The notes beneath the pieces were generated by a model. The model was not told where the DNA came from, did no database searches, and saw only the letters and a list, made by a program, of their open reading frames with translations. A DNA stretch of 64,000 nucleotides. Origin: Uranotaenia lowii. Its lineage: Eukaryota > Arthropoda > Insecta > Diptera > Culicidae. The position numbers and the translations under genes were made by a program. Location: assembly GCF_029784155.1 (NCBI RefSeq), contig NC_073692.1:16721752-16785751 (forward strand). Direction: 5' to 3'. This document shows positions 33,387-44,900 of this stretch, piece by piece. Positions within the stretch are counted from its first letter, which is position 1, and each line of letters starts with the position of its first letter.

Positions 33387-35559
33387 TAGGCTTTTGCTGC
33401 ATTGAACTTGTTAGCCGAAGCCAAGAGAAAATAAGTCACCGTAAATTTCGCAAAAAACAGTCATCTGCAGTTCACTTTTCGGCGGAACCTTTCTTGACCT
33501 ACATCCAAATTCGATAGGAACCAAAGTAGGTAAACAAACAAACCGTCAAAGGCACGGCACGTTTACCGGTGTTAATATCGATATCCTTTTTCACAGAGCC
33601 GAAAGGTGGCTACCGAATGCCTTTCTCTACTGCCTTTTCTACTGCCGCTGCCGCTGTTACTGCTGTCACGTGTAAGTTTGTTCCTTCATCTACATAGACC
33701 AGCAGACGGACCGGTAGACAGACAGCAAACCGAAACGACCCGTGCCTGACCCTTAACGGTACCCAGCCTGCCCGGTCCGGGGACTCCTTTTCCACTTGTT
33801 ACACAACCCTCATCTGGCGGATTGAGAACGAACGCTGTGTGTAGCTGTAGATAGGCGAGACACGCCGTTTCAATTACGCCATTTAAATTTAAAGCACCAA
33901 ACTCGCGCCCAAACGTAACTTCTCGGCTTTCTGATGGAAAGTCTCTTCGAAACCGTAGGGTGTATACAAGTTTGATCCTTTGTAGGAGGAAGTCGCGCGT
34001 GTCGTCCTTAATAGAGCATCTGACGTTCAGACTCAGGAAATATTCAGCTCTAGTTTAACTAGTGACCATAAGGTCTTGGGACCGAATTTCGGCTGCAATT
34101 CCGAAAAAAAAACTGGGTCAAATTCAGTAACGCAATTACCCCCATTCAAGTCTAACTGTACCTCATTCCCTCAATTGACTTTCAACCTCCATGACGTGAC
34201 TTCTACATATGTAGTTGCACAGTACAACTCCCCCGCACGCTTGGCGGCTTTTGCCGAAAAGTTTCCAAAACATGACACCCAGCTGACTGACCCAGTGAGG
34301 ACTGCACGCGATTTTGGGCCCTTCCTTTCCTTCCAGCAGACACGGGAAAGTCATGTGTGTGTCGCGTTCCGTGAACCCCAAATTTGAACCTACCCGTGCG
34401 ACGGATGGATTTCCGCGTGTTTTCGCGCCAGGACTGAGGGGTTGCCGCGCCATACGAGATTCGCTCTCCTAGCGTTTGGGAGAAGAATTGCATTTTAGCG
34501 AATGTAAGTAAACCGAAACCCAAAACAAGGAAAAAACTGTGCCACTTCCGAAAACAACAAGGCGTCATCGAGCAACAGTTGCTTTCGATTGAATTTGGCG
34601 AACGATGTCGGGTGGCAAATTTGAGCAACAAATTAATTTGAACACTCACAGCGAATGATTGGAACGTGGTAAGTGGAAGCAGTAGCAGAAAAAAAAACTT
34701 TTCATTTCATACATTCGCCCAACAACATATGAATAAGCTTGTGGGGGTGTGTGGGAACCAATTTGTCCCAGTTTTTCCGTGTTTCCCATCATTTGGTCGA
34801 GCGGGCAAACTGTTGCATCCATTATAAATCGACACCTTTCGTTCACCGTTTGGCAGCTCTCAATTTCGGGTGTATGGCCCTGCCAAAGCTCGCCGAATGG
34901 CCCCGGCTATGGCTCCTATCAGTTTTATTATATTCATTTCACTGAATCCATCGGCTGCTCGTCATTCACCTACAAACAACCATGATCGGGGCACCAGAGG
35001 TACGGTGTAATGCAATTTGCCCGGTTTTTTTTTTGTGTGTTCTCCATAAAGGTGTAATGAAGCAATTAATTGAATTATAAATGCCCTCGCTGATAAATAG
35101 TGTCCGAAATTTTGCATTCTACACCCAGCAGGTATACCATCAGGAAACTGAATAGTATGCAATTGTTATGATTTGCTTGCTTTTGATGGTGATGATATTT
35201 GATGTTGAATATAAAAAAAGGATTCACTAAAGCTTGAATATTGCAAAGGAACATCCCATCGGAATCCATTGATGCATTCCAAATAGGTTGTGTAGGTCAA
35301 AAGTTACATTTGAAATAAGAAAAACAAGGTTCCGAGCAGCACTGATTTGCTTCTACATCTGACCGTAAGTTGCGGCAAACCCGAAGCAATCGACCATGTG
35401 CTCGCTCGGCTTAAATCCCGAGTCGATGGGTGGGGTTAGAGAAACAAGAGATATCAATAGCGGGAAAGATCACATGCGGGATATACATTGTGTTTTCGAT
35501 AGAAGGTCCAGCAGTTGATCGGCAGAGCTCGATTGCTCGGGTTCGCCGGTTTCATCACG
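33387..35559. other. GC-richer intergenic DNA, no gene recognised
   Basis: 33400-34950 is the most GC-balanced stretch outside the genes and looks single-copy. The open frames in it overlap on both strands without domain-like content, so I do not call them. 35330-35560 shows phrases such as GCTCGGCTTAAATCCCGAGT that may belong to a SINE body leading into the tRNA-like sequence. Confidence 0.4.
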
Positions 35560-35633
35560 TTCACCGTGGTGGAATTGGCTAACGCGCCGTTGTACTAAAG
35601 CGGAGATTGCAGGTTCAAGTCCTGTCAGTGAGC
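35560..35633 (+). tRNA. tRNA-like gene or pseudogene, anticodon would be ACT
   Basis: A cloverleaf can be folded. The acceptor TTCACCG/CAGTGAG has one C-A mismatch and a T-G first pair. The D arm starts GTGG with box A TGGTGGAATTGGCTAACGC. The anticodon stem CCGTT/AGCGG encloses the loop GTACTAA. The T arm GCAGG-TTCAAGT-CCTGT has box B GGTTCAAGTCC. The loop would read ACT, which is not a normal insect anticodon, and there is no long arm as in tRNA-Ser. It resembles tRNA-Thr(AGT) with an altered loop, so pseudogene or SINE head is likely. A T8 Pol III terminator follows. Confidence 0.55.
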
Positions 35634-35642
35634 CGTTGTATC

Positions 35643-35650
35643 TTTTTTTT
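35643..35650 (+). terminator. Pol III terminator after the tRNA-like gene
   Basis: Run of eight T ten bases after the tRNA-like 3' end, the usual Pol III stop. Confidence 0.55.
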
Positions 35651-35852
35651 CGAAAAATTCATGATATTTACGGCTTATGTTCTTTCGTTCTTTGATAGCT
35701 TATGTTTCTTTAATTCTTTCCGTCATCTACGAAAATGTGATTATTTTCAGGTACAAAGATGTACCAAACGATTTCATAACATCAGTATTGAAGAATGATT
35801 CATTTCGTTGCTGCCTCCGCTGATATATTTATCTCCATCAAAATGTGGTGGT

Positions 35853-36720
35853 CTAACCTGGGTGACGAAAGGTAGCAATCAGATTGTTAATCAACTCAGA
35901 ATTAGTCTGGAATCGATGTTTGTTTCTGGTGAACCATAATTTTGCCTTTCCAGTCAGCAAACTTCCGAAAGTTCTCAGAAGCTCTACTTCCGTTGTTTGC
36001 TGATTCCGAGCAGGAAACGTATTGGTCATTTCTCTACTGGAACGGTTTTGATCGATTTGAAATAGGGTTGAAATCAATGTTTTGAAAAGGGTTTACATTG
36101 GGTGTTGGTGCTGATTCCCAGCGAAACTGTTCACGTTGTGACCAACATTTTCTATCCTGTGACGCGTTGTTTCGATCGTAAATATTCATTCCGAGCAGGA
36201 AACGTTGGAAAATTTTGCTGCTGATCGCTCATCTCATCTCTGCTTCTAAAATGATTCGCTGGTGGATCTCTGATAGCTACAGAATGATCCCTTTAATCCC
36301 AAGGAGAACGTTTTTCTTCTTCGTAGTCTTCTTCTAAATTGTCCTTAGGATCATACCACGTAGATGGTTCGTAAATTGTGTTATTCTGGGCACCAGAATT
36401 CCTCCTTCCATGTATCAATAAGCTTGGCTTTTTGAAAAATTTAATGCGGTGGTACAAATGAAGCAAACCAGTTTGGGACATCTTCCCATCTAGGGTATCT
36501 TCACTTAAATTTGCCCAATTTGCGAGTCTTTCTCGAAAAATCTTAATTTCATTTTCTGGGTTACGATTGTAAACGAATAGACTCACTTTCTTTTTGTTGT
36601 GCGTTTTTTAATTTTCTGCGGTTGAGACTAAGAGATCTGTCCCTAGCATCTAGCAAATTTCTAATTTCCAATTCAAAGGACACCTCTTCATGGGTTGAAT
36701 AAACAAAAACCATCTAATTA
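35853..36720 (-). pseudogene. LTR-retrotransposon gag relic (Ty3/gypsy-like)
   Basis: Minus strand, three separated frames in gag order. First, around 36700-36600, EEVSFELEIRNLLDARDRSL and LNRRKLKNAQQKESESIRLQ, a typical insect gypsy gag N-terminus. Next, 36586-36293 begins with the related SLFVYNRNPENEIKIFRERL. Last, 36077-35853 holds the capsid-like ELLRTFGSLLTGKAKLWFTR followed by NLIATFRHPG. Frameshifts and stops separate them. No pol, protease or paired LTR is seen on either side, so only an inactive fragment remains. Confidence 0.65.
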
Positions 36721-38069
36721 AAGTAATCACTTTCCAAAGACATGATTGGATATCAAAAACTTACACAAAAATAATACGAAATTGAAGGCAAAACGTAATT
36801 GTATCGCGTGCGATCAGTTATTCAAGGACACGGGGAAAAACTTCAGATTTCCAGCCAGTGTGAGTGAGGAATAAGTCGCAAAAAGTTCTTGCTGTTCTCG
36901 ATCAGTAGTTATATTTGCAGAACAAGAGCATAGCATAGCATTAGGTGACTACACACATCTTGAATTGGCTGATACACGAGGTACAACTAACAATCAAGCA
37001 CTAGATGCCAAAATGAGTATCTGGGTTCAATACTCATTTCAAGTGTTGCTGTTGAGAATCAGTGTGGTACTATAATGCACACCGTGACAAGTCAATGTAA
37101 TCTTATAGGGATAATCTGAACAGCAGAATGAACTTTTCAGGTGCAAGAGAACTCATGCGACCCTACAAACAAAGATGTTGTTTCAGATAGGTAGAGGGAA
37201 GAATATTTGCGTTTATTGGAAATCCTACTTAGTAGGTAGGATTGATGTGTTAAAAATTGTTAAATGTGCACGAATACACAGATGAATAAAAATGGAAAGA
37301 GCTCACCAATTTACGGGAAACCTGATGTTGTGAACGGTGTTGCAATGCATGACCATCCCGCTCTGGAATCGTTATCCTGGTTATTTTATCTTGCAATCTC
37401 CAGTCCGCCCACATCTATTCCTGTACGAATATGATCATTTCTCCTCAATTTCCTACCTTCCGGAACCCCTGTGTGTTGTTATTTGGTACCAGCCCTTTGA
37501 AGGTCGCCAAATAATTCCAGCGCTGGTCTGCGGAGCCCTTTCTCGTACTCTGGAGAACCTCACCATTGTTTGTTCCATTTTCGTATCCCAGTGTAAATAG
37601 ATCCTAAAAGCAACACTCTCTCGGTAATCAACCAGGATTATCCGTCTTATTTCACGAATTTGATGATCTATGTTACACAAACTATTTCCACCTCTTATTT
37701 GACAGATTTTTCAAGTTTTGCACTAGTTTGAAACAATTTTCCAGAGAGCAAAATTTTTTACGTCTTGTCACAACAACGGTTTACTTTGATCACAATTACG
37801 CACAGCAGCAAGAGCAACAAGAAAAAAAAAACGATTTGCTTCCCCTTTTTTTTACTTTGGCAAAAAGTAGATCTCCATCTACTTCCCACAGAAGTAGATG
37901 AAGTTCTTCTTTTTGTATTTCGTCCTGATGGGCACAGATTTTGGGGCAATGATTTTTTTTAAAGATCACACACTTTCCGTCCTAACCCTCCCGCACCCAA
38001 TAAAAACTCCAAATCGCTTTGAGTGTTTTTGTTGGAACGACAATGTAATAAATAGAGGTTTATACACTC
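36721..38069. other. Intergenic, no gene recognised
   Basis: Might include 5' LTR or leader of the gag relic, but I found no second LTR copy to confirm. Open frames at 37337-37680 overlap on both strands with no domain-like content. Confidence 0.35.
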
Positions 38070-38230
38070 TTGAAACGTTCGTCGCCATCGGACCCATATT
38101 CGTGTGACGGGTGTATTTCCTGGGAGGCCCCGTCGCATCACAAACCGTGTGACGTTCTCTGACGCTCCAAGAATTTCTTTGGGCCCGGCTAGCAAAATTA
38201 CCAAAATGAGCGTGACGACGAACGTGTTAA
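38070..38230. mobile_element. TTAA-type MITE related to 8992-9139
   Basis: Left end TTGAAACGTTCGTCGCCATC; right end GACGACGAACGTGTTAA. The termini match the 148-bp MITE in the LINE. The left TTAA has one change (TTGA). A second inner inverted pair, CCCATATTCGTGTGACG and CAAACCGTGTGACG, is weaker. Confidence 0.65.
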
Positions 38231-39627
38231 GGGGGGTCAAATAAGACTTCCAGGCTATAGATTAGATACTCTCTTCCATGGGGCTCCTACGCCTGATTTG
38301 GGGTTTGGTGTTGGCCTGCAGGCGTTTGGGGACGGCCGGTATTGGCAGCTGGGAACCGAAATACCTCTTAGGTCACTGAGGCGTTTCTTTAGCGGTCCCG
38401 TGTCGAGCCTTGTTGGTACTGGAGAAATTTCGACCGAGCCGAGTATTGCGACGACGGGTTAAAAGTGTAACTGACCTGCCTGTCTAATCTTGCACGGGTT
38501 CTCGGTCTAACACGTCCTGTCTCTTCGGTGGTTGGCAGGCAAGAGACCTAAGCAACGGTTTTCTCTCTCCTTCCGAGGTTTTCTTTTGTGTTGGAAGTTC
38601 GCAAACTCCAATCGAGACGTAAACTCCAAGATGTGGTGGAGTGCGTTTGCCCACACAGCATTTCCCAAGCGTGATTAACCGCCCCTTTTGACCCCCAGCC
38701 CATCAACGCTCTTTACATTTTACGATAGTGAATAACTCTTTTTCTGCGTCTACCAGCACAAGCACAACTCGTTTAAGTTTCTCTTTTAAAACACAATATA
38801 CATATTCAATCCCAACATTGTTGACAAGCGCTAATCGTAGATTCATTTGAATTTTAACTGATCGGTCAAGTGAGCAGAGAAGTAAGTACAACCAGTAGAA
38901 TTCAAGTACCAGTCACTTAAAACTCAAGTGATGAGTAAGTGAATATTGACTCGCTCACTATCAATTAAGTGGGGAGCAAGTGAAATGTACATGAGTCACT
39001 TGAATTGAAGAAATTCATTGAATTCTTACTTTTAAGTGAATCTTCAAGTCTATTTCAAGTGCGATTTTGGGTTCAGTGTGGTAAAGATAAAAAAAACTAA
39101 TAGGACAAAACCAACTAGCTTAATCACTAGACAATTTAATAATCAACACACTTAGGTAATCTATTCTCCTGTGGTCGTGACGATTCTGTCCTGTATTTTC
39201 TACACCTGAAATAACAGGACGAATTCAGGACAGAAAAACAGCTTAGGAAAACATCTGTCTAAGCACCTGTAAGTTCGAAACAGTATTCTCGTGTAATTAG
39301 CTGGGAGCTTGGCAAAACTCCTGTTAGCGCAAAACGGTTTTCTCCTGTGATTTGCAGTGAATTCTATCCTACCACATCTTCTGTTTTTCTCTTTTTTTAA
39401 ATCATTCCCAATACGTGTTTAAAAAGAACACAATGATATTTCGTATTGTATTCATGTTTCAATATTTTAAGCAATGTATTTCTTGCCAAAGTGGAAACAT
39501 TTTCACAATTTTCACTTCAACACTACAAAACACGAAAACGGAGCAGTTCCTTATTCCTCCTGTAAATAAAAGAAAACCCAGTTTTCATTATTTTTGATAA
39601 AAAAAAACGATTATTAAAGGATGGTTA
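38231..39627. other. Intergenic, no gene recognised
   Basis: 38260-38700 is GC-balanced and featureless. 38880-39060 repeats CAAGTGA/TCACTTGA motifs. 39170-39370 repeats TCTCCTGTG and CAGGACAGA phrases. These are local low-grade repeats. Confidence 0.35.
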
Positions 39628-41447
39628 TTAACACTAAACATACCGGCACTTTGTATATACCTATTTATACCGCCGGGGGTCAAATGACCCCTAACACCTT
39701 TTCCGCTAAAACTCTCTTGTTTCTCAACCGATTTTTACAAATTTTGTAGTTTTGAAAAGCTTGTAACGTGACTCAAATATAGTTCTCAGACAATATTCAG
39801 CTACAATCATGGATTTTAAAGTTATTCGTGGTCTAAGAAAAAAAATCCAAAAAAACATGCTTCGGGAAAATGGCTGTAAGTCAGTTTACAGGAGCGCGAA
39901 AAAAATTCATTTAGTGCCTGGAAAAGCTGAAGTTAGAAACTATACGTTGCCCACATGAAAAAAAAATTAAAAATTGTTTTAAGATCATGACCACAAAAAA
40001 TGTAAAAAAAGTGGTCTAAAAATCGTACTTTTTAATGAACCAATCGCCAAAGCTGTCCCAGTCACAGTAGAAATTTTTTGAAATGTGAATTGGAAAATTG
40101 ACGTAATTTGTGACATTTTGGCATCTTTAGATTTATAAAACACGAAACACAGAATTTTTGACAGTTGTTCAAATGTAGCTGTTTTTAGACTTTTGTATCA
40201 ATTTACTTTTTCTGAGACTATTCTTACACTTACGATCGGCTTTGCACTGGATTTTGAGTATGTTAACAAAAGATTTAAGGAATAAGTTTATATGCACAAG
40301 AAAGGAAATTTCATACCGATTCTAGTGATGTGATTATATTGGCGGTGCAATGCGTGACAAAAATATGATAAATATTTTTCTGAAAGTAAAACCAGAAAAT
40401 TTCAACGAATGCTCGTTTGTTTTTTCGTTTTCTTTCACCCGTCTTCGTGTGCAAAATAGCTTTGAAATATTACCACCCACTGCGCCCGTCTGCCAAGCAA
40501 GAATTGGTGCTGACTTTTCAAAATTCTGAAACAACTTCACTATTTCTTTTATCATATTTTTGTCACGCATTGCACCGCCAATATAATTACATCACTAGAA
40601 TCGGTATGAAATTTCCTTTCTTGTGCATATAAACTTATTCCTTAAATCATTTGTTAACATACTCAAAATCCAGTGCAAAGCCGATCGTAAGTGTAAGAAT
40701 TGTCTCAGAAAAAGTAAATTGATAAAAAAGTCTAACAACAGCTACATTTGAATAACTGTCAAAAATTCTGTGTTTCGTGTTTTATAAATCTAAAGATGCC
40801 AAAATGTCACAAATTACGTCAATTTTCCAATTCACTTTTCAAAAAATTTCTACTGTGACTGGGACAGCTTTGGCGATTGGTTCATTAAAAAGTACGATTT
40901 TTACACCACTTTTTTACATTTTTTGTGGTCATGATCTTAAAAAAAATTTTATTTTTTTTTCCATATGTGCAACGTATAGCTTCTAACTTCAGCTTTTTCA
41001 GGCACTAAATGAATTTTTTTTTCGCGCTTCTATAAACTGAATTACAGCCATTTTCCCGAAGCATGTTTTTTTGGAATTTTTTTTTTGGACCACGAATAAC
41101 TTCAAAATCCATGATTGTAGCTGAATATTGTCTGAGAACTATATTTGAGTCACGTTACAAGCTTTCCAAAACTATAAAATCTGTAAAAAATCGGTTGAGA
41201 AACAAGAGAGTTTTAGCGGAAAAGGTGTTAGGGGTCATTTGACCCCCGGCGGTATAAATAGGTATACCACATACGTATTTCGAAATCTACAAACTTAAAA
41301 AATTATATTTTGATGCAAAAATACGTGCATTTTGAAAATAAAAATATTCATGAAGAAAAATTTGCGAAAAAATGAATACAATAGGAGTTATAGTCATTTG
41401 AAGTTCAAAAAATGTCATTTGACCCCCTCCGGTATAAATAGTGTTAA
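39628..41447. mobile_element. 1.8-kb piggyBac-type foldback element
   Basis: TTAA at 39628 and 41444 flanks imperfect termini CACTAAACATACCGG / CCGGTATAAATAGTG. Just inside is a much longer inverted repeat. CCTATTTATACCGCCGGGGG... (from about 39660) and its reverse complement (to about 41272) run about 700 bp each with few differences, meeting around a centre of about 180 bp near 40380-40555. GGGGTCAAATGACCCC within the termini is itself palindromic. TTAA duplication is the piggyBac hallmark. No transposase is encoded. Confidence 0.8.
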
Positions 41448-42793
41448 GCACCATGGGTCCACAAAATCATCGCACATGCTTCACAACTATTATTAAAATT
41501 TGAGAATAGAATACTGAATTTTGGAGAAAGTTTTCGATTACTGCTCATCGATGTTACTCTTAAAAAAGTTCGTCATTAAACCAACTTACTTCTGCTCACT
41601 ACGCTCAGAGATGAATGTTGTGCCTAAAATTCAATAACACTAATTGTCATATTTTTACAGTTTAAAAATAAAAACGCTTTAAGAAACACACAAAAGTACA
41701 CCGGAAGGGACCAACCGTAACTAACTTCTTTTTGTCTCTTGCAAAAGTCCACTCGACACCATATGTAATGGTTACTCTGTCCAGAATCCAACAAATCGTT
41801 TTCTCCCCCCATCTGCCCATGCTCAACTGTAGCCACTCGACTTCAATTGACTTCAGCCAATTTTTTTTTCGCTTGGTGTTGCTCCAACCATCAGCAGGAC
41901 TCATATTTTCAACCGCACACCGGGCGCATTTTCATTCTCATTCCTACAGAGAGAACTGGTTTTATGGCTTTGAATGAGTTAATTTTGTTTTCTTTCAGCT
42001 GCTGGCACTTTTTGGCTGGGGGAGTGATTTCCTTTTTTTTCTCTGTTCGGAGCTCGGCAGATGAGATTTTGTTGTAAAAAAAATGTAACCAAACGATGAA
42101 GCAACAAGCGCAAACGAGGAGCGAATAAAAAATTGCCACCGTTTAAATTGGTCCCTTTTGGGGGTTTAGTCACCGCAGTACCACCATCATCGTCGTCGTC
42201 ATTGCGCGCTTAAAGCTGGTCCTTCCTTGGTGGATGAGAGGGTCGGATTTTTTTTCGGTCGGGACACATTCAAATTTAAAAAGTGGACACAAAAGGAAGG
42301 AAAATATTTTGGTTTTAACACCTGACTGCTGCGAGTAGAGAGCGTCGAGTGGCGTGAAAATCGCGAAATGCGAAGAGAAAAAAAAACTCGGCAATGTTTT
42401 TTATCCGTTCGATTTTCTTTTTCTTTTTTTCGTGGTGAGTACCATCACAGAAGCGGCAATTGATGACTTTTTTATGCCACCGTACACCATTTTTTCGGGT
42501 CTTTCTGCCTTGCATGGATCGGCTTCGAATGCGCTAATTGATAAAGAGAATTTTCGGCCGTGGTTGATGGAGTTAATCCATGTTATTTCATCTTAATTGG
42601 TGCCATTAAGTGGTATTTTGATTCGAATTAAGGGCGATATTTGTTCGGAAGATCGAGAGGGAATCGGTGATTATTGCATTCTTTTTTTCGGATTTTTTTT
42701 TGTTACGGTTAGATTATGAGGATTATTCAATAATGCTTCGGTTATTTGACAGAATTTCTTAAGAGATAATAATGAATTATTATGAATCCGATG
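41448..42793. other. Intergenic, no gene recognised
   Basis: 41700-42600 is moderately GC with several homopolymer runs. Frames overlap on both strands and none resembles a known protein. Confidence 0.35.
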
Positions 42794-42801
42794 ATGTTAA
42801 G

Positions 42802-43203
42802 CAGTGATGGTTTGAATCATTTGACTTATTTTTGAATCATTTGGTTATAACTTCTTTTGAAAACATTTTTCCATGAAATGATGTTCTAAACTTTAGTAGA
42901 TACAGATCTAAGCTACAACTTTCTTGTATGTCATAAATATGTATCTTCAATGTGGTATGAATTGTAGGATTTAATCCAACCCGCTAATCCAAATGATTGT
43001 GATTACGATCATTGCTCAAAAATTTAAACTTTTCGATTTCTCATTCATAAGGCATAAGAGATACAGGTTTGTGTTGGTCACAAAAGTTGCAGCTAAGATC
43101 TAGTTCTACTAAAGTTTAGAACATCATTTCTGGGAAAAATGTTTTCAAAAGAAGTTATAAGCAAATGATTCAAAATTAAGTCAAACGATTCAAACCATCA
43201 CTG
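42802..43203. mobile_element. hAT-type foldback MITE with 8-bp target duplication
   Basis: CAGTGATGGTTTGAATCATT begins the element and its near reverse complement (AACGATTCAAACCATCACTG) ends it. The arms remain complementary for about 160 bp. ATGTTAAG occurs immediately outside both ends (42794-42801 and 43204-43211), an 8-bp target duplication as made by hAT transposases, whose termini typically begin CAGTG or CAGGG. Length 402 bp, no coding capacity. Confidence 0.9.
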
Positions 43204-43509
43204 ATGTTAAGAACAGTAAATTCTCATGTTTTTTTTTGGAATATAGAATAACTTAAAAACTTTTTCAGCTAGAAAAGTATTTGGCAATAAGTTGCAAAAC
43301 AATAACATGTTAGATTTTTTCCAATTGGATTTTTTGACTTGAGATACAGTAGTTTTACGAAAATTCAACATCCTGTAATTTTTTCTATTGAAATGTAATG
43401 ATCATTCATCAGAGTCGTTTGGGCACACATTCCCTTTTGTTCGGTTAACGTGCCCCTTTTTGAAATAATTAATTTTCTCTTAATTATTGAAAATAGCGCA
43501 ATGACTATA

Positions 43510-44206
43510 CACTCAGAGGAAATCTTATTATAAATTTCATAAGATACATCTTATGAACCACTTTTTTGCGTCCAAACTAATTTTTCATAAGACTCTTATG
43601 AAATTCTTTCAATATTCATACGAAGTTCTTATGAAAAATAGAAGAAGCGGCATTGTGGAAAAATAATGAACACATTCATTTCATCAGTCATTTTCTCGTC
43701 GTTGTACCAAGCACTAACCAGTTGTGGAGCCATTAGTTTTTTTCAAAGTTGAAAGTGATTATGTTATTCTACATGGTAAGTTTATTTTTTTGTGAACGTT
43801 CAAATTATTTGTTAACGTAAACACATATTTTTATGTTTACTTTTCAGCATGTTGACCGGCGAAAAGGATAAGTTCAATGGACCGGGTGCGGCAGAATGAC
43901 TGTTGAAACCGTGCCTTGATGTGCTGCTTATGGTGATCACGATGTTATTGTAAACAAACAACAAATTACCCAGAAAATAAACTGATCGTTTTTAACACCA
44001 ATTATCTTTATATTTTCTCTTCAAACGTAAAATTTTCTGTTTCCATAAGACCCTCTTATGAAAAGCAACAACTTCTCATTGAAGCAGGTGTTCATCTGAA
44101 GAATTCATTCGCTTCATAAGACAATCTTATGAATTTCATAGATTTTTCTTATGGCGCCACTTCATAAGAGAATCTTATGGTATATAGAATAGTATTTTTC
44201 TGAGTG
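43510..44206. mobile_element. TA-flanked CACTCAGA element carrying a mini-gene
   Basis: CACTCAGAGGAAATCTTATT and AGTATTTTTCTGAGTG form the termini, with TA duplicated outside (43508-43509 and 44207-44208) as in Tc1/mariner-type elements. The subterminal parts are full of CTTATGAA/TTCATAAG motifs in both orientations. The middle (43690-43990) differs in composition: ATG|GTAAGT at 43773-43781, TTTTCAG at 43841-43847, a short frame from ATG 43849 (MLTGEKDKFNGPGAAE, stop 43897-43899), and AATAAA at 43976. This looks like a tiny spliced, polyadenylated gene or remains of one. Confidence 0.7.
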
Positions 44207-44604
44207 TAGGGTTGCGATAAAGTAATAGAATTTTCTTCTTCTGACAGTTATAAATTGAGAAATAAGAACATACATGACCAAAATAGTCAACTGACATTCT
44301 ATCTATGACTTTTGTTTGATTTTTTTCAAAGGATTAGAGCTGCCTGAAGAAAGGATCAAGTCTTCTTCAATAGAGGATCAAGTCTCCCTTAACTTCAAAA
44401 ATATCGCAATTTTTTTACTCCCACGAAAATGGTTCTAGTTCTTCTACGGGTACAAGTATCGTTCTAATTTTTGGAACATAGAAACTTGAAGTTACACGCT
44501 GCTGTCAGAAAATGTAAAAGGGTGCGAGTTGCAAAATTTTTCCAAAAAGATATGATGAAAATAAGAAAAATGGATCAAGTATCCCCACTCTCCCCTAAAG
44601 TGTT
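44207..44604. other. Spacer, no gene
   Basis: Contains repeated GGATCAAGT phrases (44357, 44381, 44573) and ends in TATCCCCACTCTCCCCTAA, which resembles the TAGGGGA-type transposon terminus in reverse. Confidence 0.35.
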
Positions 44605-44900
44605 CCTTGTTGATAATGATCCATACTTCAGTTGCTGGAAATAAGTTATTTCGTACACAGAAATAAAAAAAAAAAAGTGAATCATCTTAACGCGTTGAAG
44701 AATTTAAAGTTCTAAACATTCTTAGTTTAACATAAACATCTTTAAAAATATGATTTTCATGTTCTGTCTTGGATTTCTGATTACCTACCCTCATTTCGGG
44801 TCATCGACCAAGGTTAAAACGCTTAAAAATAAATAGGAACGAAAAATAAACACATAACCTTTCTGGTCTGTCGAGAACTCGAAAAGTTCGTCTCGCTAAA
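44605..44900. repeat. Copy of the 20285-20590 dispersed repeat
   Basis: Same ordered blocks as the copy inside the foldback-like element (see that entry). Here too it lies next to a CCCCTAA terminus, so it probably belongs to the internal sequence of the same transposon family. Confidence 0.5.

Noticed and set aside
34163..34649. 148-residue minus-strand frame in a GC-balanced stretch
   Set aside because: Overlaps long open frames on the other strand, lacks recognisable domains or splice sites; GC-rich DNA gives long chance frames.
35853..36720. Full LTR retrotransposon
   Set aside because: Only gag fragments are visible; no pol motifs or paired LTRs within several kb.
39415..40986. Short frames in the piggyBac-type foldback that could be a transposase
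   Set aside because: They fall in complementary arms, have no catalytic Asp pattern and mirror each other.
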